Of a stretch of DNA of 64,000 nt, positions 1 through 13,278 are shown piece by piece. Where the stretch lies: contig NZ_FOTQ01000005.1 in the NCBI RefSeq assembly GCF_900114635.1, positions 62,001 through 126,000 of the forward strand, in the 5' to 3' direction. Numbering within the stretch: position 1 is the first letter of the stretch; each line of letters begins with the position of its first letter. The position numbers and the translations under genes were made by a program. This DNA is from Shimia aestuarii (GTDB lineage Bacteria > Pseudomonadota > Alphaproteobacteria > Rhodobacterales > Rhodobacteraceae). A model generated the notes under the pieces. The model ran no database searches and was not told the DNA's origin. It saw nothing but the letters and a program-made list of their open reading frames with translations.

Positions 1-201
1 CTGACCTTCATGGATATGCTGCTGGTCGGCATGTTCATCATTACCGGGTCCATGGTGCTCGTGAATATTGCTCTGCGACGTCTCAAGCTGATGGATCGCG
101 AGGTGCTGGCCCGCAAAATCGACATGTACCTGATCGTCTGGGTCTATCCGCTGATGTATCTCGGGTTCCTGTTCTGGGCGGTCCGGTTCTACCTGATCTG
201 A
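1..201 (+). CDS. Small membrane protein, C-terminal part (5' end outside window)
   Basis: The reading frame is open from base 1 and ends with TGA at 199-201. The first ATG inside the window (position 10) need not be the start because the frame continues upstream (Leu-Thr-Phe precede it). The visible 66 residues hold two hydrophobic stretches, about residues 4-26 and 43-64, separated by a basic and acidic linker (RRLKLMDREVLARK), which suggests a two-helix or larger integral membrane protein. I do not recognise the family. It converges on the DUF1330 gene across a bidirectional terminator. Confidence 0.6.
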   Translation: MTFMDMLLVGMFIITGSMVLVNIALRRLKLMDREVLARKIDMYLIVWVYPLMYLGFLFWAVRFYLI

Positions 202-210
202 GCGCCGCAA

Positions 211-252
211 AAAAAGGGGCCGCGAGAGATTACCCCACGGCCCCTGAATCGT
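211..252. terminator. Bidirectional Rho-independent terminator
   Basis: GGGGCCG (216-222) pairs perfectly with CGGCCCC (238-244). An A-run precedes it and a T-rich stretch follows, so it can work from both sides. It sits between the convergent membrane-protein gene and the DUF1330 gene. Confidence 0.75.
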
Positions 253-265
253 TGTTTGTTCAAGC

Positions 266-553
266 TTATTCGGTGGTTTCCACCACCATCAACTCACGTT
301 CGGATGCCCCGCGCGCGTGGTTCAGCGCCTCTTGGTATTCCGGGCTGTGATAGCAGGCCACCGCCGTATCGACGTCCGGGAAGGTCGCCACGACATTGCG
401 CGGGCGTTCCTTACCCTCTAGCTGCACGAAACGGCCACCGCGCGCGATGAACTTGCCACCGTGCTTGGCAATGGCCGGCCCCGCAAGGGCTGCGTATTTG
501 CCATAGGCTTCGTCATCCGTCACGGTCACGTGGGCAATCCAGAGTGCACCCAT
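266..553 (-). CDS. DUF1330 family protein
   Basis: A 95-residue cytosolic protein of the small DUF1330 family (dimeric alpha/beta ferredoxin-like fold, no established reaction). Family features visible are an N-terminal beta strand (WIAHVTVTD), the central KFIARGG and the RNVVATFPDVDTAVACYHSPEYQEAL segment shortened here as RNVVATFPDVD plus SPEYQEA. The ATG at 553 lies only 4 bases downstream of the alaS stop, so it is probably the last gene of the recA-MOSC-alaS transcript and ends at the terminator at 211-252. Function is unknown and the link to alaS may be only positional. Confidence 0.85.
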   Translation of the reverse strand: MGALWIAHVTVTDDEAYGKYAALAGPAIAKHGGKFIARGGRFVQLEGKERPRNVVATFPDVDTAVACYHSPEYQEALNHARGASERELMVVETTE

Positions 554-557
554 ATCC

Positions 558-3215
558 TTATCCTCCGATCACGGCCTCGGCGGCTGCGACAGCGGCCTCG
601 GCATTGCTTGCATCCTTGGCGCCACCCTGCGCCATGTCCGGGCGACCACCGCCGCCCTTGCCGCCAAGGGCCTCGACTGCGGCGCGCACCAGATCAACAG
701 CCGAAACTGCCCCGGTGAGGTCCTGGGTCACCCCGGCGGCCACGGCCACCTTGTCGCCTGCATCGGCTATCAGCAAGACCGCACCGCTTTCCATACGCGC
801 CTTGTGCTCGTCGATCAGCGGCGGCAGGTCTTTGCCCGTCACCCCCGACAGAACCTGCGCAAAGAACTTGATGCCCGCGATCTGCTTGTCCTCGGGCGCG
901 GCACCCTGCCCGGCACCGCCGGCCATCGCCAGCTCGCGCCGCAGCTGCGCCACTTCGTTCTGCAGCGTCTTGCGCTCATCCATCAGCGCTTTGAGGCGGT
1001 CAAGCACGTCCTCGGGCTGTGCCTTGAGCGCCCCGGCCACCTCGCCCATCCGGCGTGCTTCACGCTCCAGATGTTCAAACGCCGCGGCTCCGGTCAGCGC
1101 TTCGATCCGGCGCACACCAGCCGACGACGCGCTGTCGCCCAAGAGTACAAACACCCCGATATCGCCGGTCTGTTTGACATGCGTGCCGCCGCAAAGTTCG
1201 ATCGAATAGGTCATCCCATCCAGCCCTTTGCCGGTATCGGCACGGCCCATCGACACCACGCGCACTTCGTCGCCGTATTTTTCACCGAACAGGGCCTGCG
1301 CCCCGATCTCGCGCGCATCATCCGGGGTCATGATCCGGGTTTCCACCGGCGCATTCTGACGGATATAGGCGTTCACATCGGTGCCGACCTTGTGCAGTTC
1401 TTCCGCCGTCAACGCCTTGGCATGGCTGAAGTCAAACCGCAGACGGTCATCTGCATTGAGCGAGCCGCGCTGCGCCACGTGATCTCCCAGCGTTTCGCGA
1501 AGCGCTTCGTGCAGCAGGTGTGTGGCCGAGTGGTTGGCCCGAATGGCCGTGCGGCGCGCATGATCCACCTCAAGAACCGCTCCGGCGCCCACTTCGATCT
1601 CGCCTTCGACAACTTCTGCAACATGGATGAATACACCGGCCGCCTTGCGAGTATCCGTGACCTCGGCCAAACCACCCTCGGTTTTTACCGTGCCGGTGTC
1701 GCCCACCTGACCGCCGCTCTCGGCATAGAACGGCGATTGGTTCAGAACGATTTGAACCGTGTCACCTTTCACGGCCTTGTCCACCTCGGCCCCGTCCTTG
1801 ACCAGCGCAGTAACCTGCCCTTCGGCGGTCTCGGTGTCATAGCCTAGGAAATCCGTGGTTCCCTTGTGCTCGGCAATGTCGAACCAGATCGTGCTGTCCG
1901 CCGCTTCGCCCGAACCAGCCCATGCGGCACGCGCCTTGGCTTTCTGTTCGGCCATGGCCGCGTCGAACCCGTCGGTGTCCACCTCGCGCCCCTTTTCGCG
2001 CAGCGCGTCCTGCGTGAGATCCAGCGGGAACCCGTAAGTGTCGTAAAGCTTGAACGCGGCTTCCCCGGCCAGCGGCGCGCCTTCTTCAAGACCCGCCAAT
2101 TCGTCGTCCAGCAGTTTCAGCCCCCGATCCAGCGTCTGCTTGAACCGGGTCTCTTCGAGCCGCAGTGTTTCCTCGATCAACGCCTGCGCCTGTCCAAGCT
2201 CGGGATAGGCTGCGCCCATCTGGCTGACCAGCGACGGCACCAGCCGGTGCATGACCGGATCCTTTGCGCCCAGAAGATGCGCGTGACGCATGGCGCGGCG
2301 CATGATCCGGCGCAAAACATAGCCGCGCCCGTCATTGGACGGCATTACCCCGTCCGCAATCAGGAACGAGGTCGAACGCAGGTGGTCGGCAATGACGCGG
2401 TGATGCACGTTCTGATCGCCATAAGGATCAGTCGACGTCGCATTGGCAGACGCCTCGATCAGCGACTTGAACAGGTCGGTGTCATAGTTGTCATGCGACC
2501 CTTGCAACAGCGCGCCAATCCGTTCGAGCCCCATGCCCGTGTCGATCGACTGCATGTCCAACGCGCGCATCGAGCCGTCCTCGAACTGCTCGTTCTGCAT
2601 GAAAACGATGTTCCATATCTCGATGAATCGGTCGCCATCCTCTTCCGGGCTGCCCGGAGGGCCACCCCAGATGTGATCGCCATGGTCATAGAAGATCTCG
2701 GTGCACGGACCGCACGGACCTGTCGGCCCCATCTGCCAGAAATTGTCCGACGTCGCGATCCGGATGATCCGGTCCTCCGGAACACCCACTTTCTTCCAGA
2801 TTTCAAAGGCTTCGTCGTCGGTGTGATAGACCGTCGTGTAAAGGCGGCTTTTGTCGATGCCGAAATCCTTGGTGATCAATTCCCACGCAAAGGGGATCGC
2901 GTCATCCTTGAAGTAGTCACCAAAGGAAAAGTTGCCGAGCATCTCGAAAAACGTGTGGTGGCGCGCCGTGTAACCCACGTTGTCGAGGTCGTTATGCTTG
3001 CCCCCGGCGCGCACGCATTTCTGGCTGGTCGTGGCGCGCTTGTAATCGCGGTGTTCGACCCCGGTAAACAGGTTCTTGAACTGAACCATGCCAGAGTTGG
3101 TGAACATGAGCGTCGGGTCATTGCGCGGCACGAGCGGAGAGGATTGCACCACCTCGTGGCCCTGTTTGGCAAAGTAGTTCAGAAAGGTCGACCGGATGTC
3201 GTTCAGGATGGGCAT
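558..3215 (-). CDS. alaS: Alanyl-tRNA synthetase
   Basis: Class II aminoacyl-tRNA synthetase that charges tRNA-Ala with alanine and hydrolyses mischarged Ser/Gly-tRNA-Ala. The ATG at 3215 gives 885 residues beginning [15 protein letters not shown], which aligns with the family start. A frame 24 codons longer exists but its extra residues look non-coding. Visible parts are the class II core (residues ~10-250, with [10 protein letters not shown] and [18 protein letters not shown]), the helical tRNA-recognition part ([17 protein letters not shown]), the editing domain with HSATH (about 562-566) and CGGTH (about 675-679), and the C-Ala domain with a coiled coil near 720-760. It lies 100 bp after the MOSC gene in the recA-led block. 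Confidence 0.98.
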   Translation of the reverse strand: MPILNDIRSTFLNYFAKQGHEVVQSSPLVPRNDPTLMFTNSGMVQFKNLFTGVEHRDYKRATTSQKCVRAGGKHNDLDNVGYTARHHTFFEMLGNFSFGDYFKDDAIPFAWELITKDFGIDKSRLYTTVYHTDDEAFEIWKKVGVPEDRIIRIATSDNFWQMGPTGPCGPCTEIFYDHGDHIWGGPPGSPEEDGDRFIEIWNIVFMQNEQFEDGSMRALDMQSIDTGMGLERIGALLQGSHDNYDTDLFKSLIEASANATSTDPYGDQNVHHRVIADHLRSTSFLIADGVMPSNDGRGYVLRRIMRRAMRHAHLLGAKDPVMHRLVPSLVSQMGAAYPELGQAQALIEETLRLEETRFKQTLDRGLKLLDDELAGLEEGAPLAGEAAFKLYDTYGFPLDLTQDALREKGREVDTDGFDAAMAEQKAKARAAWAGSGEAADSTIWFDIAEHKGTTDFLGYDTETAEGQVTALVKDGAEVDKAVKGDTVQIVLNQSPFYAESGGQVGDTGTVKTEGGLAEVTDTRKAAGVFIHVAEVVEGEIEVGAGAVLEVDHARRTAIRANHSATHLLHEALRETLGDHVAQRGSLNADDRLRFDFSHAKALTAEELHKVGTDVNAYIRQNAPVETRIMTPDDAREIGAQALFGEKYGDEVRVVSMGRADTGKGLDGMTYSIELCGGTHVKQTGDIGVFVLLGDSASSAGVRRIEALTGAAAFEHLEREARRMGEVAGALKAQPEDVLDRLKALMDERKTLQNEVAQLRRELAMAGGAGQGAAPEDKQIAGIKFFAQVLSGVTGKDLPPLIDEHKARMESGAVLLIADAGDKVAVAAGVTQDLTGAVSAVDLVRAAVEALGGKGGGGRPDMAQGGAKDASNAEAAVAAAEAVIGG

Positions 3216-3314
3216 GTTCTCGGGATCTCTCGCGGAAGGAATTCGTGTGCGTGCGGGTTTAATGCCCCTGCCCGCGCCTGTCCACATGTCAAAGCGCGCG
3301 CGCGTCCCGCTGGC

Positions 3315-3872
3315 TCAATCCGCCTCGCGCTTTTTCAGGATATCGCCCGTCCGGATCACCCCGTCCTGCTCGATACTGCACAATATGCCACGCAAGCGCA
3401 GCGCGGGGTGCCCCGGCGCTGTAATCCAGTCCTTGGCCGCCGCGCCATAGCGTGCCTTCCACTTGACGCATCCGTCATTGAACACGTCCGAAACCCGGAG
3501 CACCGCCGTCCCGACGTCGAGCAACTGTCCGACGGGCAGGTTCTCCAGTGACATGTCCATATCCGCGACAAACGTGTCTCCGGGATGCAGAACATTTTCC
3601 CGATCGCGCCAGACAAGGTCCAGCACCCGACGTGGCAGGATCGAGACCTGAATACCGGGATGCGGCGCGCCGTCGTCTGTGCGCAGCCAAGGTTCGGATT
3701 TCCAGCGTTCGCCCGGAATACCCTCCGCACGGGTCAGGGTCATTTCATCCACGAACCTGCGCTGGTTCCGTGCAGGGCGCAGACACAACATGTCAATGGC
3801 CGCCCCGTCTTTCAGAGCGGCCATCACCTCGGGCAATGCCCGCATCAATTCGTCTAGCGTCACATGCGACAC
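3315..3872 (-). CDS. MOSC domain protein
   Basis: A 185-residue stand-alone MOSC domain. MOSC proteins (molybdenum cofactor sulfurase C-terminal-like) bind sulfur or molybdopterin compounds and usually carry a conserved Cys. Here the candidate is in FNDGCVKWKARYG near residue 135. The N-terminal ~30 residues precede the first beta strand (AAIDMLCLRPARNQRR), and the LRLRGILCSIEQDG and TGDILKK ends are typical of the fold. The ATG at 3872 is 6 bases from the recA stop, so it is almost certainly co-transcribed with recA. The substrate cannot be told from sequence. Confidence 0.85.
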   Translation of the reverse strand: MSHVTLDELMRALPEVMAALKDGAAIDMLCLRPARNQRRFVDEMTLTRAEGIPGERWKSEPWLRTDDGAPHPGIQVSILPRRVLDLVWRDRENVLHPGDTFVADMDMSLENLPVGQLLDVGTAVLRVSDVFNDGCVKWKARYGAAAKDWITAPGHPALRLRGILCSIEQDGVIRTGDILKKREAD

Positions 3873-3878
3873 AGGCCG

Positions 3879-4958
3879 TCAGCCTTCCAGAAGCGCGTCG
3901 TCATCCTCGGCGCTTCCCGGCGGCATGTCGAAATCAAGACCGTGCGCCGCACGGATCTTGTCTTCGATCTCAAGCGCCACTCGGTTGTTTTCCTTGAGGA
4001 AGGTCTTGGCATTTTCTCGCCCCTGACCGATCCGCTCATCCCCATAGCTGAACCAGGATCCGGATTTGGCCACGATACCCGCCTTCACACCAAGATCCAG
4101 AAGCTCGCCGGTCTTCGAAATGCCATCACCATACATGATGTCGAACTCGACCTGTTTGAACGGCGGCGCCACCTTGTTCTTGACCACCTTGACACGGGTC
4201 TGGTTGCCCACGATCTCGTCCCGGTCCTTGATCGAGCCGATCCGGCGGATATCAAGGCGCACCGAGCTATAGAACTTGAGAGCATTGCCCCCGGTCGTGG
4301 TTTCCGGTGAGCCAAACATCACGCCGATCTTCATGCGGATCTGGTTGATGAAGATCACCATGCAGTTGGAGCGCGCGATCGATCCGGTCAGCTTGCGCAT
4401 GGCCTGGCTCATCAGTCGGGCCTGCACGCCGACACTGCTATCGCCCATGTCACCTTCCAGTTCCGATTTGGGGGTGAGCGCGGCAACCGAATCGACCACC
4501 ACCATGTTCACCGCCCCTGACCGCACCAGCGTGTCAGTGATCTCAAGCGCCTGTTCGCCAGTGTCGGGCTGCGAAATCAGCAACTCGTCCAGGTTCACAC
4601 CCAGCCGCTTGGCATATTGCGGGTCCAGCGCGTGTTCCGCGTCGACAAAGGCGCAAACGCCGCCCTTCTTCTGCTCCTCGGCAATACAGTGCAACGTCAG
4701 CGTGGTCTTGCCCGAGCTTTCCGGCCCGTAAATCTCGATGATCCGCCCCTTGGGCAGGCCGCCAATACCCAGCGCGATGTCAAGGCTCAGCGATCCGGTC
4801 GAGGTCGCCTCGATCTCCTGGATCGGATTGTCCGCGCCCAGTTTCATGATCGACCCCTTGCCGAACTGCCGTTCGATCTGGGCCAGTGCGCTGTCCAGCG
4901 CCTTTTGTTTATCCGTGGAAGATTTGCTGCTCATCGTTAATAGATCTGCCGTTGCCAT
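3879..4958 (-). CDS. recA: Recombinase RecA
   Basis: The DNA-strand-exchange ATPase of homologous recombination and co-protease for LexA. It has 359 residues, close to the usual length. Walker A is GPESSGKT at 78-85. The Walker B region [11 protein letters not shown], the FINQIR loop and the L2 region ([17 protein letters not shown]) are all present. The C-terminus is acidic ([11 protein letters not shown]), as in most RecA proteins. The ATG at 4958 has the Shine-Dalgarno AAGGAAG 5 bases upstream. It heads a leftward block with MOSC, alaS and DUF1330, and the SOS box at 5010-5024 lies 52 bp upstream. Confidence 0.99.
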   Translation of the reverse strand: MATADLLTMSSKSSTDKQKALDSALAQIERQFGKGSIMKLGADNPIQEIEATSTGSLSLDIALGIGGLPKGRIIEIYGPESSGKTTLTLHCIAEEQKKGGVCAFVDAEHALDPQYAKRLGVNLDELLISQPDTGEQALEITDTLVRSGAVNMVVVDSVAALTPKSELEGDMGDSSVGVQARLMSQAMRKLTGSIARSNCMVIFINQIRMKIGVMFGSPETTTGGNALKFYSSVRLDIRRIGSIKDRDEIVGNQTRVKVVKNKVAPPFKQVEFDIMYGDGISKTGELLDLGVKAGIVAKSGSWFSYGDERIGQGRENAKTFLKENNRVALEIEDKIRAAHGLDFDMPPGSAEDDDALLEG

Positions 4959-5009
4959 TTGCTTGCTTCCTTATTCCACACCCGTCGACGGGCGGCAATC
5001 ATTGCCTGC

Positions 5010-5024
5010 GTTCACCTCTTGTTC
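5010..5024. promoter_or_regulatory. LexA (SOS) box upstream of recA
   Basis: GTTC-ACCTCTT-GTTC, an exact match to the alphaproteobacterial LexA site GTTC-N7-GTTC. It lies 52 bp upstream of the recA start, the place expected for SOS control. A second GAGAAC at 5047-5052 makes an inverted repeat with the GTTCTC at 5021-5026. Confidence 0.85.
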
Positions 5025-5153
5025 TCAATCCTTATGAGATCAAAAAGAGAACATTTCAATAGAATTTTACCCAAACAGCTTTTGCCTCGAAGTGTTAAGG
5101 AGTAGTTTATGCCTCAAGAATAACTGACAAAACCTGTGTATGAGGCCGTGCAA

Positions 5154-5750
5154 ATGCTTGTGTTCTGGAACAAAAAGCTGGTGTTCCTATCGGTGCCCAA
5201 GACCGGGACAACCGCAATTGAGGCGGCGCTGGCGCCATTCGCCGACATTGTGGTGTCCAACCCGCCCGAGCTCAAGCACGCGCCGCTCTACCGCTACAAC
5301 CGGTTTTTCCGCCCCATGTTCGAACGGGCCTGTAACACGACCGACCTTGAAACCATGGCTGTTGTGCGCGAACCGATCAGCTGGTTGTCGAGTTGGTATC
5401 GTTATCGGCAGCGTGATTTCATGAAAGGGAGGCCCAATTCCACGCACGGCATCAGCTTTGATGCATTTGTACAGGACTACATGCGGGGTGATCAGCCGCC
5501 ACATGCCAATGTAGGCCGGCAATCGAAATTCCTTGAACCGCGCCCCAACGGTCTGCGCGTGGACCACCTTTTCCGATATGAGAATCAACCACGACTGCTG
5601 GCCTTTCTGGAAGACCGGCTTGGCCACCCAGTTCAAATCGAGCGCCACAATATCTCGCCACGTGCCGATCTTGACCTGTCTCCCGAAACCGAGGCGCGGT
5701 TCCGACGCAAATTCCAGAGCGAGTTTGAGCTTTATGAAAGCGTCTCCTGA
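5154..5750 (+). CDS. Sulfotransferase family protein
   Basis: A 198-residue protein with the sulfotransferase nucleotide-binding fold. The motif for the 5'-phosphosulfate of PAPS is FLSVPKTGTTAIEAAL near the N-terminus, and the 3'-phosphate motif is VVREPISWLSSWYRYR near residues 72-87. The acceptor is unknown; such genes in marine bacteria often modify surface sugars or lipids. I choose the ATG at 5154, which has GAGG 8 bases upstream; a GTG at 5136 is possible and adds 6 residues. It stands alone, facing away from recA, and its last 19 bases overlap the end of cckA on the other strand. Confidence 0.8.
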   Translation: MLVFWNKKLVFLSVPKTGTTAIEAALAPFADIVVSNPPELKHAPLYRYNRFFRPMFERACNTTDLETMAVVREPISWLSSWYRYRQRDFMKGRPNSTHGISFDAFVQDYMRGDQPPHANVGRQSKFLEPRPNGLRVDHLFRYENQPRLLAFLEDRLGHPVQIERHNISPRADLDLSPETEARFRRKFQSEFELYESVS

Positions 5751-8059
5751 GCCAATCCCACCTGCTCCTGAACCGCTTTTGTGAGATCGGACAGGGAAAA
5801 CGGTTTTGGAAGGAAGCTCGAGTTCTCTATCTGCGACTGATCGTCAGAGAAGCTGTCCTCAGCATAACCCGACACAAAAATCACCGGCGTCTGCGGATAA
5901 TCACGGCGCGCCTGGCGCACCCAGCCAGGCCCGTCCAGCCCCGGCATGATCACATCCGTCACAAAAAGATCAACGACCGGCGCCTCGTTTTTCAGCAGGT
6001 CCAGCGCCTCTTCCCCGGAACCGGCCTCCAGAACGGTAAAGCCCCGCAGCCGCAGGGCGCGAGACGCAAACGAGCGCACGGGTGCCTCGTCTTCCACCAA
6101 CAGAACGACGCCGTCCTTCTGGGCTGAATATGCGTTGGGTTCGAGGCGCTCGGCCTGTGGTGCCGCAACTTCTGAACCGCTGAATTCATGAATTGGAAAC
6201 AACAGCGTAAAGATCGTGCCGATCCCGATCGTGCTATCGACAAAGATATACCCGCCCGTCTGCTTCACGATGCCATAGGCCGTGGAGAGCCCCAGCCCTG
6301 TGCCCTCACCGGTGCGCTTGGTCGTGTAAAAGGGTTCAAACACTTTCTGCAGTTTGTCAGGCGCGATTCCTGTTCCGTCATCCGCAACCTTGACGCTGAC
6401 ATACTCCCCCTTGGGCACCGTCACGCGATCCCGCTCCAGCGGCGTGGAAAGGACAAGTTTCTCGGTCAGGATACGGATCTCGCCCCCGCCAGGCATGGCG
6501 TCGCGGGCGTTCACAACGAGGTTCATCAACACCTGTTCGAGCTGCCGCTTGTCGGCGCGGATCGTGGGCAGTTCCGGATCATTGGAGAGAATGAGACTGA
6601 CCCGCTCCCCCACCAAACGGTTAAGTAGATGCGTCAGGTCCGACAGTGTATTGCGCAGGTCGAGAACCTCGGGCCGCAGGTTCTGTTTGCGCGAAAACGC
6701 CAGAAGCTGCCCCACCAAGGCCGCGGCGCGGTTGGCATTCTGGTTGATCTGCACGAGATCGCCAAAATCGGGATCTCCTTGATCGTGTCGCAACAACAAC
6801 AGGTCGCAATGCCCTGATATTGCAGTCAAAAGATTGTTGAAGTCATGCGCCACGCCGCCCGCTAGCTGGCCGATGGCCTGCATCTTCTGGCTTTGCACGA
6901 ATTGCGCTTCAAGGGTCTTGAGTTCGGTCGCGTCACTCAACACCGCAATCAGCGAACTGGTATCACCCTCAATGACACGATTCAGGCCCACCTGCACGAA
7001 AACCTCCCGGTCACTCCGCTTCAGGCGCAGGAACTCTGAATGATTCGAACCGTGCCCGGTTGCAGCTTCGTTCAGCCAATCCCGGATCGACCGCCCCAAA
7101 CCCTCCATGAGATCGCCAACGTTGGTCTCCGAACCTATTTCCATATGGATCAAGCGGCGCGCGGCCCGGTTGGCCATTTCGACCCGCCCGTCCCTGCGCA
7201 CTTTGAGCAAGGCCACCGGCAATTCATCGAACTGGATCACGCCTTTTTGCACGGTCGGCACTTCGGTCGGCAGAAGATAGATTGCGCGCCGCCCCTCGAC
7301 CTGATCGAATGCCCCGACCAGACATTGCCTTTCTCCGCCAGCCGTCATGACCGTCCGCGTATCCGCCTGATCGATTAACGCGTCCCTCAGCACCTGCGAG
7401 ACATGCGTCTTTTCCTCACCCAGAAGCGCCCGCGCCGCCTTGTTCATGAACAGGATGTCACCGGAGGCTTTCACGCTCAACGCTGGCACCTGAGCCAGCT
7501 CGCCTTCACCGCCATGATCGCTCCGAAATTTCTCTGTCGTCATCGACCAGCAAAACAAAGCGCGCTCAATCGGGTGGACTGTTACCCGTAGAATATTGTT
7601 TTGAAGATCAAATTCCCGCTCTGTAAACTCATGTATACAGTTGTCTTGAAGCAACTCGGACACGACATCACCGCGGCCGGCAAGCAGTTGATCGAACAAC
7701 AGGCGCATATTGGGCACATCCGGCAACGTTCCGAAGAGGGTGATGGCCTTTGGGTTTGCATGAAGAATGTCCCCCGATGCGGTGCTAAGCCAACGCGCTT
7801 CGGGGTCGTGCAGCATCATCGTACGAAACGATGCGACGTCGCGCGCCCTGCGCCATCGTGCCCATCCTCGTGCACCGGCGGTCCCAATTAGTAGAAAGCC
7901 AAGCACACTGCCCACAAGAAGGAATACATCGCGTGCAGAACCCTGCCCTAGGATCGCGGCCATGGCCAGCGCCCCGAGACCGGTCGCGATCAACGCGCCG
8001 GAAATGCGCCACATCCCATCCGTGGCGCCGATCACCTGTTCTGAAACTGATCGAGACAC
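5732..8059 (-). CDS. cckA: Hybrid histidine kinase CckA
   Basis: The kinase/phosphatase at the top of the CckA-ChpT-CtrA phosphorelay, which controls motility, gene transfer agent and cell-cycle functions in alphaproteobacteria. The 775 residues hold two N-terminal membrane helices (about 18-38 and 44-62), PAS-like sensor regions (about 80-180 and 270-380), the dimerisation/H-box GGVAHDFNNLL with phospho-acceptor His405, the ATPase boxes N (NLVVNARDAM), G1 (DDGTGIAPD, ~560) and G2 (GEGTGLGLS, ~584), and a C-terminal receiver (~649-770) with Asp702 in TDVIMPGLDG. A CtrA site lies 57 bp upstream of the start, suggesting feedback control. Confidence 0.95.
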   Translation of the reverse strand: MSRSVSEQVIGATDGMWRISGALIATGLGALAMAAILGQGSARDVFLLVGSVLGFLLIGTAGARGWARWRRARDVASFRTMMLHDPEARWLSTASGDILHANPKAITLFGTLPDVPNMRLLFDQLLAGRGDVVSELLQDNCIHEFTEREFDLQNNILRVTVHPIERALFCWSMTTEKFRSDHGGEGELAQVPALSVKASGDILFMNKAARALLGEEKTHVSQVLRDALIDQADTRTVMTAGGERQCLVGAFDQVEGRRAIYLLPTEVPTVQKGVIQFDELPVALLKVRRDGRVEMANRAARRLIHMEIGSETNVGDLMEGLGRSIRDWLNEAATGHGSNHSEFLRLKRSDREVFVQVGLNRVIEGDTSSLIAVLSDATELKTLEAQFVQSQKMQAIGQLAGGVAHDFNNLLTAISGHCDLLLLRHDQGDPDFGDLVQINQNANRAAALVGQLLAFSRKQNLRPEVLDLRNTLSDLTHLLNRLVGERVSLILSNDPELPTIRADKRQLEQVLMNLVVNARDAMPGGGEIRILTEKLVLSTPLERDRVTVPKGEYVSVKVADDGTGIAPDKLQKVFEPFYTTKRTGEGTGLGLSTAYGIVKQTGGYIFVDSTIGIGTIFTLLFPIHEFSGSEVAAPQAERLEPNAYSAQKDGVVLLVEDEAPVRSFASRALRLRGFTVLEAGSGEEALDLLKNEAPVVDLFVTDVIMPGLDGPGWVRQARRDYPQTPVIFVSGYAEDSFSDDQSQIENSSFLPKPFSLSDLTKAVQEQVGLAQETLS

Positions 8060-8115
8060 CTGTGAACCCGTGTCCTTCTACACCCTTGTTTGTAGCGCAG
8101 GGTCGCAAAGGTTGC

Positions 8116-8130
8116 TTAACAGCACCTTAA
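8116..8130. promoter_or_regulatory. Putative CtrA binding site upstream of cckA
   Basis: TTAA-CAGCACC-TTAA followed by C, an exact match to the CtrA consensus TTAA-N7-TTAA(C). It lies between the 3' end of the rsmB-like gene and cckA, 57 bp from the cckA start. Confidence 0.65.
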
Positions 8131-8164
8131 CAACTGGAAGAACTACCAAAGGTTGAATACCGAG

Positions 8165-9316
8165 TCAGGTATTTCGCGTCAACACCGCAAAGAAGAACCC
8201 GTCGCCATCCCGGCTTACCGGCAATTGCGTTTGCGTCTCACAGCGCCAATCTTCATGTCTGCTCAGGAAATCCGCGATCTGATCCCTGTTTTCCTGTGGC
8301 AGCACCGAACAGGTGGCATAGGCAAGCACACCACCCTTGGCGACAAATTCAGACGCTGTGTCCAGAATGCCGGCCTGGATACCGACAAGACGGTCAAGGT
8401 CCGCCGGTTGAAACCGCCATTTCGCATCCGGCGTACGGCGCCATGTTCCGCTGCCTGAACAGGGCACATCACACAGCACAAGATCATAGGGCGCCTGTCC
8501 TGCGGGCGCCTCGGTTTGCGTCACAGTCACGCCCGCCCTGGCTGCGCGTGCAGGCAGATCGCGCATACGCCCGGGATCAGCATCATGGGCAAAAAACCGC
8601 GCCTTTGCCCGTCCCGCCATGGCCAGAACCTTGCCCCCGCCCCCGGCGCAATAGTCCAGAACGCGCATATCATTTTCGAGCGGCAGCGCGGCAACGGCCG
8701 CTTGGCTCGACGCATCCTGCAATTCCACAAGACCGTCGCGATAGGCAGCGCTCTGCGCGACCTTGCGCGCGCCGCTTTCCACGATCAGGGCCGTCGCTGC
8801 AAGATCGCTGCCTCGGGTCTCAATACGTTCGTCCTGCAATTTCCGACGGGCCGACGCCACGCTTCCTTTGCGCAGGTTCACGCGAAGCGCCACCGGCGCG
8901 CGCCGACGCAAATGGTCAAGGCTGGTTTCAAACGACGATCCAAGGCCAGATCTCATGAAAGGCAGAATCCACTCCGGCACATCTTCGGAATATTCACCAA
9001 CATTATCAGACGCTTCGCCATCACTCAGCACGGCGGGCGCATAGGTCTGTCCGGTAAAAATCGTCGGGACGTCCACGCCATCCTGACGCAGAACCCCGAT
9101 CATCAGCCCGCGCCCCGTCAGGCTGCCGCCCTGCGCTGCGGCAGAGTTGCGGCGGCGCAGCGCGTCAAAGACATGATCGCGCACCGCCGCGCGGTCCTTC
9201 GACCCAGCAAACCGGCTCCGCCGCGCCCAGCCTGTCAGGGCCTTTTCCGCCGGAGTCCCTGCGAGAATGTCGTCCAGAAGCTCAATCGCCGTCTGAACCC
9301 GCGCCGCCGGTGTCAT
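8165..9316 (-). CDS. RsmB/NOP2-family RNA m5C methyltransferase
   Basis: SAM-dependent methyltransferase of the RsmB (Sun/NOL1/NOP2) family, which makes 5-methylcytosine in rRNA. The N-terminal NusB-like helical part (residues ~1-130) is followed by the Rossmann methyltransferase part with the SAM motif VLDYCAGGGGKVLAMA, motif IV LCDVPCSGSGTWRR (Cys of PCSGSG) and motif VI LAYATCSVLPQEN with the catalytic TC Cys. The ATG at 9316 gives 383 residues and lies 4 bases after the guaB stop, so guaB and this gene form an operon. The exact rRNA site is inferred from family only. Confidence 0.9.
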   Translation of the reverse strand: MTPAARVQTAIELLDDILAGTPAEKALTGWARRSRFAGSKDRAAVRDHVFDALRRRNSAAAQGGSLTGRGLMIGVLRQDGVDVPTIFTGQTYAPAVLSDGEASDNVGEYSEDVPEWILPFMRSGLGSSFETSLDHLRRRAPVALRVNLRKGSVASARRKLQDERIETRGSDLAATALIVESGARKVAQSAAYRDGLVELQDASSQAAVAALPLENDMRVLDYCAGGGGKVLAMAGRAKARFFAHDADPGRMRDLPARAARAGVTVTQTEAPAGQAPYDLVLCDVPCSGSGTWRRTPDAKWRFQPADLDRLVGIQAGILDTASEFVAKGGVLAYATCSVLPQENRDQIADFLSRHEDWRCETQTQLPVSRDGDGFFFAVLTRNT

Positions 9317-9320
9317 CACA

Positions 9321-13051
<3,731 letters not shown>

Positions 13052-13162
13052 CACGCGCCACCTCGACCAGATCAGGGTGACAAACAGGCGGCCTCTCGCG
13101 CAAGCGTTGACGCCGCCTTTCTCCACCGCGCGCCGCGGTAACGCCGGGATTTCGCCGATCCG

Positions 13163-13204
13163 ATACCGACGTAATACCGACGTAAAACCGACGCGATACC
13201 GAAC
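13163..13204. repeat. 11-bp tandem repeat array, copy A
   Basis: Four units in exact 11-bp register: ATACCGACGTA (13163-13173), ATACCGACGTA (13174-13184), AAACCGACGCG (13185-13195) and ATACCGAAC (13196-13204). It lies in the gap between the RACo gene and tRNA-Gly, 75 bp before the tRNA -35 element. A second copy of the same architecture is at 46428-46471. Confidence 0.85.
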
Positions 13205-13278
13205 CGCCATTTTCGCCTTTTTTCAGTGTGTTAACCTTCGATTCGCACCCAAATCTGGAAAGCGCGCATTTTCCCTGC

